A DNA stretch of 64,000 nucleotides. Origin: Streptomyces achromogenes. Its GTDB lineage: Bacteria; Actinomycetota; Actinomycetes; Streptomycetales; Streptomycetaceae. This document shows, one piece after another, positions 1 through 8,142 of the stretch (the stretch's first letter is position 1; each line of letters begins with the position of its first letter). The notes beneath the pieces are model-generated. The model saw nothing but the letters and a program-made list of their open reading frames with translations, was not told the origin of the DNA and did no database searches. Location: assembly GCF_030816715.1 (NCBI RefSeq), contig NZ_JAUSYH010000001.1, positions 5,952,001-6,016,000 of the forward strand, in the 5' to 3' direction. The position numbers and the translations under genes are program-made.

Positions 1-2
1 GC

Positions 3-611
3 CCGATCGCCTCGCTGCGCACCCAGCTGGAGGTGGGCGCCGCGCACCCCGGGCTGCTGGACGTGGCGGGCGCGGTCGAGGACACCGTCCGGCTGCAACG
101 GCTGGCCGCCGACCTGCTGCTGCTCGCCCGGCTGGACGCGGGGGAGGAGCCCGCGGGCGGGCGGGTCGACCTGGCGGCGCTGGCGTGCGAGGAGGCCGCC
201 GGGCGGCCGGCGGTGACGGTGGAGGCGGCGGGCGGAGCGGCCGCCGCGGTGGCCGGATCGCGGGGGCAGTTGCGGAGGGTGCTGGCCAACCTGCTCGACA
301 ACGCGCAGCGGCACGCCCGGACGGAGGTCGCGGTGAGCGTGCGGCGGTCGGGCGACCGGGTCGTCGTCGAGGTCGCCGACGACGGGGACGGAGTGCCGGA
401 AGCCGACCGGGAGCGGATCTTCGAGCGCTTCGTCCGGCTGGACGACGCGCGCGGCCGTGACGACGGCGGAGCGGGCCTCGGTCTCGCGATCGCCAGGGAC
501 GTGGCGGCGCGGCACGGCGGCACGCTCACGGTCGGTGAGACGCCGGCAGGCGGAGCCCGGTTCGAGCTCCGCCTGCCGGCCGTCACCGCGGAGGGGGTGC
601 TCCGGGCGTAG
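3..611 (+). CDS. Sensor histidine kinase, C-terminal part (5' end outside window)
   Basis: Partial gene: the reading frame is open from the window edge. The first visible residues (PIASLRTQLE) are the right half of a HisKA H-box; the phosphorylated His itself lies just upstream of the window. A dimerisation region rich in Leu/Arg follows, then a HATPase domain with N-box (LANLLDNAQRHA, about residue 90), a G1 motif DDGDGVP, the F-box ERIFERFVRL and the G2 motif GAGLGLAIARD. This is an OmpR/EnvZ-class kinase that autophosphorylates and passes phosphate to a response regulator, probably encoded just upstream. A GTG at 33 is in frame but would remove the H-box, so it is not the start. The input domain cannot be seen, so the signal is unknown. 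Confidence 0.9.
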   Translation, partial: PIASLRTQLEVGAAHPGLLDVAGAVEDTVRLQRLAADLLLLARLDAGEEPAGGRVDLAALACEEAAGRPAVTVEAAGGAAAAVAGSRGQLRRVLANLLDNAQRHARTEVAVSVRRSGDRVVVEVADDGDGVPEADRERIFERFVRLDDARGRDDGGAGLGLAIARDVAARHGGTLTVGETPAGGARFELRLPAVTAEGVLRA

Positions 612-617
612 GGGGTG

Positions 618-1094
618 CTACGGCCGCCCCCGGCACCCGCGGAGGTGTTCCGCGACGGGCTTCAGGGCCTTGGAGAGTTCCGCCAGGGCCTCGGGGGACA
701 GGAGGTCGATGAAGTGTCGCCGCACGGAGTCCACATGGTGCGGCGCGACCTTCTGCATGGTCTCCATGCCGTGGTCGGTCAGGACCGCGTACAGACCGCG
801 GCGGTCGGACTCGCAGTTCTCCCGGCGCACCAGATCGGCGTTCTCCATCCGGGTGATCTGGTGCGAGAGCCGGCTCTTGGACTGGAGGGTGGCGGAGGCG
901 AGGTCGCTCATGCGCATCCGGACGCCCTCCGACTCGGAGAGGTTCACCAGGATCTCGTAGTCGTTCATGGTCAGTCCGAACGGCTGGAGATCCTTCTCGA
1001 GCTGGTACGTCAACAGCCTGTTGACCTCCAGATGGGTGCGCCAGGCGCACTGCTCCGCTTGGGCCAGCCAGCGCGTGGCCGTTTCGGTCTCCAT
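618..1094 (-). CDS. MarR-family transcriptional regulator
   Basis: 158 residues, normal MarR length. The winged helix lies near residues 40-110: the stretch LTMNDYEILVNLSESEG is followed by the recognition helix region MRMSDLASATLQSKSRLSHQITRMENADLV and the wing RRENCESDRRGLYAVLTDHG. The C-terminal helix contains HVDSVRRHFIDLLSPEALAEL, typical of the dimerisation arm. It stands alone, convergent with the kinase gene (6 bp gap between stops). Start ATG 1094 is preceded by an AT-rich stretch that can be read as a promoter placing the transcription start at the ATG. The inducing ligand and target genes are not evident from context. Confidence 0.9.
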   Translation of the reverse strand: METETATRWLAQAEQCAWRTHLEVNRLLTYQLEKDLQPFGLTMNDYEILVNLSESEGVRMRMSDLASATLQSKSRLSHQITRMENADLVRRENCESDRRGLYAVLTDHGMETMQKVAPHHVDSVRRHFIDLLSPEALAELSKALKPVAEHLRGCRGRP

Positions 1095-1130
1095 AGATGA
1101 AGTCTACCTAAAATGTTGAAAGGCGAACTA
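1095..1130 (-). promoter_or_regulatory. AT-rich promoter/operator region of the MarR gene, possibly leaderless
   Basis: An AT-rich island in very GC-rich surroundings. On the minus strand a -10-like TAGACT (1106-1101) ends 6 nt before the ATG, so transcription may begin at or next to the start codon. No convincing -35 hexamer is seen. The stretch also holds TTCAAC and GTAGACTTCATC, in which an autoregulatory MarR site could lie, but I find no clean dyad. Confidence 0.35.
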
Positions 1131-1186
1131 GTACGGGCGGCGTGACGGTGCGCACGCGTTCGATGTCACACTCCGCAGACTACCGC

Positions 1187-1999
1187 TCACAGCCCGAAGC
1201 GACGCTGGAGGTCCCCCAGCTGTCCGGGAAGGCGCGGTGCGCCTGACGGCGCGCCGTGGCCCCCGTGTCCACCTGGGACGCCGCCCGCGCCGGGCACTCC
1301 GGGCTCGTGCGGAACCGCCCCCGTGGCCTGCTCGGCCATCAGGGTCTCGGTCGATTGAAGCAGCACCGTCCCGGCGCCCACGAACTCGAACTGGTGCTCC
1401 TCCCCGGAGGCGCCGCCCAGGCCCGTCAGCGCACGTAGACCGCCCATGACGCCGGTCATGTACCCGTGGTCGTAGTGATGGCACGGGGAGGGGCAGTCGG
1501 CCCAGCCGACGAGGGCCTGGGGGTCCACCCGGAGCGGAGGTTCCATGAACACCACCGGACCGTTGGATGCGGCCACGAACTTTCCCGTTCCGATGAGGGT
1601 GAGAAATCCCGGCACGATCGACTGCTTGAGCGACAGACTTGGCTGAAAAGCGAGCAGATTGCTCGAGCGAATGGTCAGGTTGCCCTCTTCGAGGTCGTAC
1701 GAGTTCACATCGAAGGCCCGGTCGGCGAGGAGCATCTTGCCCGAGCCCTCCGCCACGACCCAGTCGCTCGCGTGCAGAGGCGAATGGAAGGAAGTGCGCA
1801 CCAGGCGGTCCAGCCGGCCGTGTCCGACGCCGTTGAAGTCGATCGACCCGTAGTAGGCGATCATCTTCCCCTTCTGCAGGAACCACTGGCTCCCCTTGAG
1901 CTCCACGCAGAAGGTGTAGCTGTTCACGTTGTCGTCGACCGGCAGGGTCATGGGGTCGTGCACCGTCGGGCCGCCGCCCGGAGCCCCGTACATGCTCAC
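1187..1999 (-). CDS. AIM24 family protein (third gene of an AIM24 trio)
   Basis: 270 residues from GTG 1999, which overlaps the upstream stop (GTGA) and sits 5 nt after GGAGGAG; ATG 1993 is the alternative. The protein has the AIM24 beta-rich fold signature: repeated short beta segments with LKGSQWFLQKGKMIAYYGSIDF near the N-terminus and VLLQSTETLMAEQ near the C-terminus. It is longer than its two neighbours because of a Gly/Pro/His-rich C-terminal tail (about residues 225-270). Family members are thought to act at membranes or as structural or lipid-associated proteins; the biochemical role in bacteria is unknown. Translationally coupled last gene of the operon. Confidence 0.85.
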   Translation of the reverse strand: MSMYGAPGGGPTVHDPMTLPVDDNVNSYTFCVELKGSQWFLQKGKMIAYYGSIDFNGVGHGRLDRLVRTSFHSPLHASDWVVAEGSGKMLLADRAFDVNSYDLEEGNLTIRSSNLLAFQPSLSLKQSIVPGFLTLIGTGKFVAASNGPVVFMEPPLRVDPQALVGWADCPSPCHHYDHGYMTGVMGGLRALTGLGGASGEEHQFEFVGAGTVLLQSTETLMAEQATGAVPHEPGVPGAGGVPGGHGGHGAPSGAPRLPGQLGDLQRRFGL

Positions 2000-2646
2000 A
2001 GCCTCTCCTCCGACGCCTGGACGAACACCGCACCGCTGCCGCTCAGCTCGAGCTGGAAGCCCTCGCCGGAACCGCGGCCCACCATGTCCCGCCAGCCGAG
2101 CGCCGTCGACAACTTGTTGCGGACGTCGCCGTGGTGGGCGACGTAGGCCTGGGGGTCGACGTGCACCGGGCGCTGCGGGGTGATCGGGACCTCGAACACC
2201 CCGCCGTGGGCCATCACGGCGACCGCCCCGTGGCCCTTGAGGGTGGTGGTGAACAGCCCCTGTCCGCTGATCTGGCCGCGGACCATGCCCATGACGCCGC
2301 CCTGCGAGCCGAGGAACATCGTGCCCTGCTGGAGGGTGCCCTCGAAGGCGAGCAGGCGGTCCGCCTCGACGCACAGCGTGTCGCCGCTGAGCCGGATGAC
2401 CTGGACATGGTGCCCGCCGTGCCCGAAGAGGACCGTGCCGCTGCCCTCGACGGTCATCAGCGGCGTGTCCTCATTGGCGAGCCGCCGCCCGATCATGGAC
2501 ATCACCCCGCCCTGCCCGCCCTGGACGTTGGGGGTGAAGGACACCTCGCCGCGGTAGGCCAGCATGGCCCCGCGCTGGCTGAACAGCCGGGCGCCGGGGA
2601 CGACGGTCGCCTCGATCATCTTGGAGTTGATCTCACGGAAGGTCAT
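1996..2646 (-). CDS. AIM24 family protein (second gene of trio)
   Basis: 216 residues, usual length for the TIGR00266/AIM24 family. Motifs: GARLFSQRGAMLAYRGEVSF at the start, a central VEGSGTVLFGHGGHHVQVIRLSGDTLCVEADRLLAFE, then LSGSGAVFVQASEERL at the end. These Gly- and aromatic-rich beta-repeats define the family. The start ATG lies one base after the stop of the preceding paralog and its stop overlaps the next start, so the three genes are translated as a unit. No membrane segment or signal peptide is visible. Function unknown beyond family membership. Confidence 0.88.
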   Translation of the reverse strand: MTFREINSKMIEATVVPGARLFSQRGAMLAYRGEVSFTPNVQGGQGGVMSMIGRRLANEDTPLMTVEGSGTVLFGHGGHHVQVIRLSGDTLCVEADRLLAFEGTLQQGTMFLGSQGGVMGMVRGQISGQGLFTTTLKGHGAVAVMAHGGVFEVPITPQRPVHVDPQAYVAHHGDVRNKLSTALGWRDMVGRGSGEGFQLELSGSGAVFVQASEERL

Positions 2647-2647
2647 C

Positions 2648-3280
2648 TCACACGTCCCCCGCGATCGTGTTGCGCTCGCTCGGCTGGACGTACACCAGGC
2701 CGTCCCCCTCGAAGCGGATCTGGAAGGCCTCGCCGCCGCCCTCGCCCAGGAACGTGCGGAACGTCACCCCCGACTGGAAGGACTGCCGGACGTTGCCCTG
2801 GTGCGCGACATAGGCGCCGGGGTCGACGGTGAGCGGGTACTGCGGGCTGACGCGCAGCACCACGGCCGGCCCGTCCGAGGTGATCGCCGCCTGGCCGGTG
2901 CCCTCGACGGTCGTCGTGAACAGCCCGTTGCCCTGGGTCGCGCCGCGCACCCCCGTGAAGCTGGTGCCCGTGCGCAGGCCGGCGTCGGTCGCGAGCAGGT
3001 TGCTCGACTCGACGAACAGCTTGTCGCCCCGGAGCTGCACGAGGTTGATCTCACTGGCCCGGTCGGCGAACCAGCAGGTGCCCTGCCCCCTCACCTCCAT
3101 CACGGTCATCTGCTCGCCGGTGAGCCGCCGGGTCACCATGCCCCGGATGCCCTCACCGCCGCCGCTGAGCTTCTTGAAGGCCATCTGCCCGTCGTACGCG
3201 ACCATCGAGCCGTTCTTCGCCTTCACGGCGTCCCCGGTCATGTCGACGGCGAGCACCTTGCTGCCTTGGAGTCGAAACAT
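2648..3280 (-). CDS. AIM24 family protein (first gene of trio)
   Basis: 210 residues from ATG 3280; GTG 3286 two codons upstream is an equal alternative because no strong ribosome site is visible. Shows the family pattern: MFRLQGSKVLAVDMTGDAVKA, then GSMVAYDGQMAFKKL, a middle VRGQGTCWFADRASEINLVQLRGDKLFVESSNLLA, and the terminal FEGDGLVYVQPSERN. It is the promoter-proximal member of three tandem paralogs that probably arose by duplication. No signal peptide or transmembrane segment is seen. The gene is divergent from the DUF3817 gene, with 166 bp between them. Confidence 0.88.
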   Translation of the reverse strand: MFRLQGSKVLAVDMTGDAVKAKNGSMVAYDGQMAFKKLSGGGEGIRGMVTRRLTGEQMTVMEVRGQGTCWFADRASEINLVQLRGDKLFVESSNLLATDAGLRTGTSFTGVRGATQGNGLFTTTVEGTGQAAITSDGPAVVLRVSPQYPLTVDPGAYVAHQGNVRQSFQSGVTFRTFLGEGGGEAFQIRFEGDGLVYVQPSERNTIAGDV

Positions 3281-3446
3281 CGCCACGGGGCGAAGGTATC
3301 GGCCGGACGGGTGCGCCGAACAGCACCCGGAGGTGGAGCAAGACCCTGAACGCACCCTTAGGGGGAGCGTTTGCCACAATGGACGAACGCTTGTGCGTGC
3401 ATTCACAATCTCCTGCCCCTCGCCGTACCCCACCCGAAGGTGACCC

Positions 3447-3791
3447 GTGGACCTGAAGACCGCCTCCGCCCTCCGCCGCCTGCGCCTGGTCTCCGCCCCG
3501 GAGGCCGTGTCGTTCCTCCTGCTGCTGGTCTGCTCGGTGCTGAAGCGGACCACCGACTTCGACGCCGTGCCCGTGATGGGCTGGGTCCACGCCGGGTTCT
3601 TCCTCCTGTACCTGCTCTTCTGGGCGGACGCCTGGAACCGCACGAAGTGGCCCCTGAAGACCGCGGCCCTGTACTTCGTCCTCGCGGTCCTGCCGACCGG
3701 CGGTTTCTTCGCCGAGCGCCGGCTGCGCCGAGAGTCGCAGGACGCGGTCATCGCCTCCCGCGCCCGCAAGGAAGGCGTGGTGAACGCGTGA
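3447..3791 (+). CDS. DUF3817 small integral membrane protein
   Basis: 114 residues from GTG 3447. Three hydrophobic helices are visible: about residues 18-34 (EAVSFLLLLVCSVLKRT), 45-62 (GWVHAGFFLLYLLFWAD) and 71-86 (AALYFVLAVLPTGGFFAE), followed by a basic tail RRLRRES. This is the DUF3817 pattern; members are found throughout actinobacteria but have no assigned activity. It overlaps the next gene by 4 bp (GTGA), which suggests joint translation with the thiamine-binding-type protein. A paralog lies at 8143-8481. Confidence 0.85.
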   Translation: MDLKTASALRRLRLVSAPEAVSFLLLLVCSVLKRTTDFDAVPVMGWVHAGFFLLYLLFWADAWNRTKWPLKTAALYFVLAVLPTGGFFAERRLRRESQDAVIASRARKEGVVNA

Positions 3792-4081
3792 TCGTCGCCT
3801 TCTCCGTCACTCCCCTGGGTGTCGGCGAGGACGTCGGCGAGTACGTCGCCGACGCCGTTCGGGTGGTCCGCGACTCCGGCCTGCCGAACCGCACCGACGC
3901 CATGTTCACCTCGGTCGAGGGCGAGTGGGACGAGGTGATGGACGTCGTCCGGCGGGCCGTCGCCGCCGTCGAGGCCCGCGCCCCGCGCGTCTCCCTCGTC
4001 CTGAAGGCGGACATCCGCCCCGGTGTGACGGACGGCCTCACCTCGAAGGTGGCGACCGTGGAGCGGCACCTCGCGCCGTGA
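3788..4081 (+). CDS. MTH1187/YkoF-type thiamine-binding domain protein
   Basis: 97 residues, the usual length for a single-domain MTH1187 family protein. Begins IVAFSVTPLGVGEDVGEYVADAVRVVRDSGLPNRTDAMFTSVEGEWDEVM, which fits the ferredoxin-like fold with the conserved Thr/Met segment preceding the Glu-Gly-Glu loop; ends with VSLVLKADIRPGVTDGLTSKV. Homologous proteins form tetramers and some bind thiamine or hydroxymethylpyrimidine. The start GTG overlaps the stop of the membrane protein gene, so a linked role is likely. Whether it binds thiamine here is not shown by sequence alone. Confidence 0.82.
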   Translation: MIVAFSVTPLGVGEDVGEYVADAVRVVRDSGLPNRTDAMFTSVEGEWDEVMDVVRRAVAAVEARAPRVSLVLKADIRPGVTDGLTSKVATVERHLAP

Positions 4082-4214
4082 CCGTCCCGGACGCCCGTCC
4101 GGTCAGTCCCCCGAACGGGTGCGGATCGACGGGGGTCCGGCCCGCGCCGCATGACTAATGTCTCCCGGGTCGATCATGTTCCGCGCGTCGGCGCGGCGCC
4201 GAGGGGAGTGTGCG

Positions 4215-5189
4215 GTGGCAGGGCGGCGCGGGCCGGACCGTTCCGGCAGGGCGATCACGGCGTTCCTCCTGGCGGCGACGCTGGCGGCGGTCTGCGTGGG
4301 CCAGGCGCCCCGGACGCCCGCCTGTTCGCTCGCCCGGGGCGAGCTCACCGTCGAGGACCTGCCCACCGGCTCCTCCGTGCGCGACTGCCCCGTGGTCGGG
4401 CGCGTGGTCACCCACGACGGCGCGGGCCTGGCCGTGCCGGAGCCCGGCACGACGGTCAGCGTCGACTCCCTCACCGCGGACGGGTCGGCGCACGGCTTCA
4501 CCCTGACGGTCGCCGCCGACGGCACGGTCTCCTACGCCTACGAGGCCCACACCGAGGCCGTCCGGGGCAGCCGCGCCGACGCCCCCGCCCCCTGCGCCGA
4601 CTCCGCCTACGCCACCGCGGGCCGCAAGGCGTACGGCACGTACGAGTGGTTCCTCGGCGACGGCCACTGGCCGGGCGGGATCTCCCGCGCCGGGGCCCGC
4701 CGGGCCTTCGAGGAGGCCGTCGCCACCATCACCGCCAGCCGCAACGACTGCGGTCTCGACGACCGGGTCGCCGCGAAGGCCCGCTATCTGTCGACCACCT
4801 CCGGCAAGGCCGACATCGACCGGGAGACCCGCTGCATGCGCCCCGACGGCCTGAGCGTCTGGGACGCGGGCGACCTCGGCGGCGACGCCGTCGCCACCAC
4901 CTGCTCCTGGAGCCGCCCGGCGCCCGGCGGGGGACCCGAGGAACTGCTCGAGGCCGACGTCCGCTTCAACACCCACGACCACGCGTTCACCGACGACCCG
5001 TCCGGCGCCTGCACCGCCGCGTACGACCTGCGCAGCGTCGCCACGCACGAGGCCGGGCACGTCTTCGGCCTCGCCCACTCCGGCGCCGGACACGAGAACC
5101 TCACCATGTTCGCGAGCTCGTTCGCCTGCTCCACGAGCGCCCGCACCCTGGGCAAGGGAGACGTCCTCGGCCTGCGCACCCTCTACTGA
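4215..5189 (+). CDS. Secreted metzincin-like (matrixin-type) zinc metalloprotease
   Basis: 324 residues from GTG 4215, chosen because GAGGGGAG lies 6 nt upstream; in-frame ATG 4179 or 4158 would add a basic extension. The N-terminus is an export signal (basic residues, then AITAFLLAATLAAVCVG). The zinc site is HEAGHVFGLAH at about residue 277, a complete metzincin motif HExxHxxGxxH, followed by ENLTMFAS, which supplies a Met-turn. Several Cys pairs suggest disulfides in an exported protein. Substrate unknown. The gene converges on the ArsR-type regulator and overlaps it by 7 bp at the 3' ends. Confidence 0.82.
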   Translation: MAGRRGPDRSGRAITAFLLAATLAAVCVGQAPRTPACSLARGELTVEDLPTGSSVRDCPVVGRVVTHDGAGLAVPEPGTTVSVDSLTADGSAHGFTLTVAADGTVSYAYEAHTEAVRGSRADAPAPCADSAYATAGRKAYGTYEWFLGDGHWPGGISRAGARRAFEEAVATITASRNDCGLDDRVAAKARYLSTTSGKADIDRETRCMRPDGLSVWDAGDLGGDAVATTCSWSRPAPGGGPEELLEADVRFNTHDHAFTDDPSGACTAAYDLRSVATHEAGHVFGLAHSGAGHENLTMFASSFACSTSARTLGKGDVLGLRTLY

Positions 5190-6178
5190 GCGTCGCCCGA
5201 CACCAGCGCGATGCCCAGTGGCGTCCGCTCGTAGAGCACCTGGTGGCCGTAGCGGCGGGACACCAGCAGCCCGGCCTCGCGCAACACCCCCAGGTGCGCG
5301 GAGACCGACGACGGGGCCAGACCGAGGCGGTGCGCCAGGGCCGACGTGCTCGCCGGTTCGTCGAGCGCGCCGAGCACGGCGGCCCGCCCCCGGCCGAGCA
5401 GCCGTACGAGCGCGTCGGGGAGGCGCTGCGCGCGGTCGGCGGGGTCGCTCCACAGCCCCGCGATGCCCCGCGCCGGGTAGACCAGCGTGGGCTGCCAGGG
5501 CGGGTCGAAGCCGCTCACCACGTCCGGCCACGAGAACACGCTCGGCATCAGCACCAGCCCCTGGCCGCCGAGATGCCGCTCGTGTTCGCCGTTCGAGGCG
5601 ACCGTCAGCGTGCCGGCCCGCCAGCCGCACCGCCGGTTGATCTCCGGCAGCAGCCCGCCCAGGCCCACCTCGGCCAGCCGGCGCGAGTGGAAGACGACGT
5701 CCGCCTCCAGCAGGGCGCGCAGCCGGGGCCAGTCCGGCGCGAGCAGGGTGCGCCAGATCTCCTCCAGCACGTCGGCGAGCTCCCGGATCATCCGTTCCGG
5801 ATCCGCCAGCCAGGCCCGCCCCCGCGGCGAGTCCAGTGCGCCGGGGGTGTCCGCCAGCGAGCGGGCGGTGTCCTCGCGGGCGGCTCGCGGGTCCGCGGCC
5901 CGGACGGCCGCGATCTCCTCCTCGAACCCGGCCGCGGGCCCCAGCGGCGGCGGGCACAGCCAGTCGGGGGAGTGGCCCCGGCGCGGCATGACCAGCCACA
6001 GACCGGTCAGGTCGAGGGATCCGGCGGCCGTACGGATCCGGCGCAGCCAGGGCGTGTGGTAGCCGTGCCGGTCGGGCCGCTTCAGCGTGCGCGCGGCCTC
6101 CTGCGTCTCCCACAGCGGGGACACCGCGAACCGGCAGCGCAGGAAGTCCTCCTCCCCGAAGTGCAGACGCGAGGACAC
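5183..6178 (-). CDS. ArsR-type winged-helix regulator with large N-terminal sensor region
   Basis: 331 residues from GTG 6178. The C-terminal 75 residues form an ArsR-like winged helix (LGALDEPASTSALAHRLGLAPSSVSAHLGVLREAGLLV, then SRRYGHQVLYERT). The N-terminal 250 residues resemble the DUF5937 family often attached to this DNA-binding domain, starting with LHFGEEDFLRCRFAVSPLWET; they probably sense a ligand or dimerise. The gene is divergent from an MFS exporter with a perfect palindrome between them, so it most likely represses the exporter and itself. No Cys-rich metal site is visible in the DNA-binding helix, which argues against metal sensing. Confidence 0.85.
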   Translation of the reverse strand: MSSRLHFGEEDFLRCRFAVSPLWETQEAARTLKRPDRHGYHTPWLRRIRTAAGSLDLTGLWLVMPRRGHSPDWLCPPPLGPAAGFEEEIAAVRAADPRAAREDTARSLADTPGALDSPRGRAWLADPERMIRELADVLEEIWRTLLAPDWPRLRALLEADVVFHSRRLAEVGLGGLLPEINRRCGWRAGTLTVASNGEHERHLGGQGLVLMPSVFSWPDVVSGFDPPWQPTLVYPARGIAGLWSDPADRAQRLPDALVRLLGRGRAAVLGALDEPASTSALAHRLGLAPSSVSAHLGVLREAGLLVSRRYGHQVLYERTPLGIALVSGDAQ

Positions 6179-6208
6179 GCGCCCCTCCTTCCACCCGCCC
6201 GGCGAACA

Positions 6209-6224
6209 TTCGGCCCAGGCCGAA
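6209..6224. promoter_or_regulatory. Palindromic operator between ArsR-type regulator and MFS gene
   Basis: TTCGGCC-CA-GGCCGAA is a perfect 7+7 bp inverted repeat located 31 bp upstream of the regulator start and 41 bp upstream of the exporter start. Its position in the 86-bp divergent spacer fits binding by the winged-helix dimer encoded next to it. Confidence 0.6.
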
Positions 6225-6264
6225 ACTCTAGGACGGGCGCCCGCACCCCAGCACGCTGCCCCGC

Positions 6265-7521
6265 ATGTCAGACGTCACGACGGCCGCCGCCGAGGCCCCG
6301 CCCAACGGATACCTCCGGGTCTTCGCCGTCCGCGAGTTCCGGGCCGTCTTCGCCGCCCACCTGCTGTCCATGCTCGGCGTCATCGTCGCCGAGATCGCAC
6401 TCTCCGTCCTGGTCTACGACCTGACGGGTTCACCTCTGCTGAGCGCCCTGGCCTGGGCCCTCGGCTTCCTGCCCTACGTCGTCGGCGGCACCCTGCTCGC
6501 CGGCGTCGCCGACCGCTTCCCGGCCCGGCGCGTCCTCGTCGGCTGCGACCTGGCGTGCGCGGTCTGCGTGATCCCCATGACGGCGCCGGGCGCGCACCTC
6601 GCCGTCCTGCTCGCCCTGCGCTGCTGCCTCGCCGTGGTCTCGCCGGTCTTCGCCGGCACCCGCATGGCGACCCTCGCGGACATCCTCGGCGACGGCGACC
6701 TGTTCGTCCTCGGCCGCTCCCTGCTGCGCATCACCGCGCAGAGCGCCCTGCTCGCCGGCTTCGGGCTCGGCGGCGTGCTGCTCACGGTCGCCTCCCCGCG
6801 CCAGGCCCTCCTCCTCACCGTCGCCACCTTCCTCGCCTCCGCCGCGCTGCTGCGCCTGGGCACCCGCAGCCGTCCGGCCCGGGCGCGGACCGGCGGGGCG
6901 CTGGTCGCCGACTCCCTCAAAGGCGCCGGGCAGGTCCTCGCCGACCGGCGCACCCGGGCGCTGCTGCTGCTCTTCTGGGTGCCGCCGACCTTCGCCGTCG
7001 CCCCCGAGGCGCTGTCCGCGCCGTACGCCGCCGACCTCGGCGCCGGCTCCGTGGGCCTCGGCCTGCTGATGTGCGCGCTGCCGGTAGGCACGGTCGCCGG
7101 CGAGCTGTACGCCGGGGCCCGGCTGCGCCCCGCCGCCCGCGAACGGATCGCCCTCCCGCTCGTCTGCGTCACCCTGCTGCCCTACCTCGGCTACGCCTTC
7201 CACCCCGGCCTCGTCGTCTCGCTGCTCCTGCTGGTCGTCGCCGGGGCCGGGTCGGCGTACACCCTCGGACTCGACCAGTGGATCGTCCGGGACGTGCCGC
7301 AGGAGCTGCGCGGGCGGGCCATGACGCTGCTCACCGCCGGGCTGATGACCGGTCAGGGCGTCGGCATGGCGCTGGCGGGGGTCGCCGCCGAGGCGGCGGG
7401 GGTCGCGTGGACCGTCACGGGGGCGGGCGCGCTGGGGGCGCTGGCGTGCGTCCTCACGGCCCGGGAGGTCCGCGCGACCGAAACGCGAGACGGGGCTGAC
7501 CACGATGTGACCGGCCGGTAA
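6265..7521 (+). CDS. Major facilitator superfamily transporter
   Basis: 418 residues with about 12 hydrophobic segments, e.g. LSMLGVIVAEIALSVLVYDL (segment 1) and ALGFLPYVVGGTLLAGVADR (segment 2), followed by the MFS loop motif ADRFPARRVLVGCDL. The C-terminal half contains GLGLLMCALPVGTVAGELY and GRAMTLLTAGLMTGQGVG. This organisation is typical of drug/metabolite exporters of the MFS_1 type. It is likely controlled by the divergent ArsR-type regulator through the palindrome in the spacer. Its stop is only 11 bp before a MarR gene, so the two may be cotranscribed. The exported compound cannot be deduced. Confidence 0.88.
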   Translation: MSDVTTAAAEAPPNGYLRVFAVREFRAVFAAHLLSMLGVIVAEIALSVLVYDLTGSPLLSALAWALGFLPYVVGGTLLAGVADRFPARRVLVGCDLACAVCVIPMTAPGAHLAVLLALRCCLAVVSPVFAGTRMATLADILGDGDLFVLGRSLLRITAQSALLAGFGLGGVLLTVASPRQALLLTVATFLASAALLRLGTRSRPARARTGGALVADSLKGAGQVLADRRTRALLLLFWVPPTFAVAPEALSAPYAADLGAGSVGLGLLMCALPVGTVAGELYAGARLRPAARERIALPLVCVTLLPYLGYAFHPGLVVSLLLLVVAGAGSAYTLGLDQWIVRDVPQELRGRAMTLLTAGLMTGQGVGMALAGVAAEAAGVAWTVTGAGALGALACVLTAREVRATETRDGADHDVTGR

Positions 7522-7532
7522 GGTCTGGAAGC

Positions 7533-8042
7533 GTGCCGAAACCGCTCAGTCTCGCCTTCGATCCCATCGCCCGCGCCGACGAGCTCTGGAAGCAGCGCTG
7601 GGGGAACGTGCCGTCCATGGCCGCCATCACCTCGATCATGCGCGCGCACCAGATCCTGCTCGCCGAGGTGGACGCCGTGGTCAAGCCCTACGGCCTGACG
7701 TTCGCGCGGTACGAGGCGCTGGTGCTGCTCACCTTCTCCAAGGAGGGCGAGCTGACCATGTCGAAGATCGGCGAGCGGCTCCAGGTGCACCCCACCTCGG
7801 TGACGAACACCGTGGACCGGCTGGTGAGGTCGGGTCTGGTGGACAAGCGCCCCAACCCCAACGACGGCCGCGGCACGCTCGCCGTGATCACCGACAAGGG
7901 CCGCGAGGTCGTCGAGGCGGCCACCCGCGACCTGATGGCCATGGACTTCGGGCTCGGGGTGTACGACGCGGAGGAGTGCGGGGAGATCTTCGCGATGCTG
8001 CGGCCCCTGCGGGTCGCCGCGCACGACTTCACGGAGGACTGA
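7533..8042 (+). CDS. MarR-family transcriptional regulator
   Basis: 169 residues from GTG 7533. Winged-helix core: GLTFARYEALVLLTFSKEGELTMSKIGERL, recognition helix VHPTSVTNTVDRLVRSGLV and wing KRPNPNDGRGTLAVITDKGREVV. The conserved wing DxRG-like turn (NDGRG) is present. It lies directly after the MFS gene and 100 bp before a DUF3817 membrane protein, and some 600 bp before icmA, where the same MarR/DUF3817/icmA order occurs in other Streptomyces. It could regulate icmA, but that is only suggested by position. Confidence 0.9.
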   Translation: MPKPLSLAFDPIARADELWKQRWGNVPSMAAITSIMRAHQILLAEVDAVVKPYGLTFARYEALVLLTFSKEGELTMSKIGERLQVHPTSVTNTVDRLVRSGLVDKRPNPNDGRGTLAVITDKGREVVEAATRDLMAMDFGLGVYDAEECGEIFAMLRPLRVAAHDFTED

Positions 8043-8142
8043 ACCGGCCCCCGGCGACGCCTGCGGCCGGGAGCGGACCGGACGCGCCCGGAGCGCCGAC
8101 CCGGGGCAAGATCTCCCGGAACGGGTCGTTACGCTCGTCGGC

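Noticed and set aside
1187..2374. Longer 395-codon start for the third AIM24 gene
   Set aside because: The added residues overlap the preceding AIM24 gene in another frame and are not family-like; the GTG/ATG at 1999/1993 fits the ribosome site.
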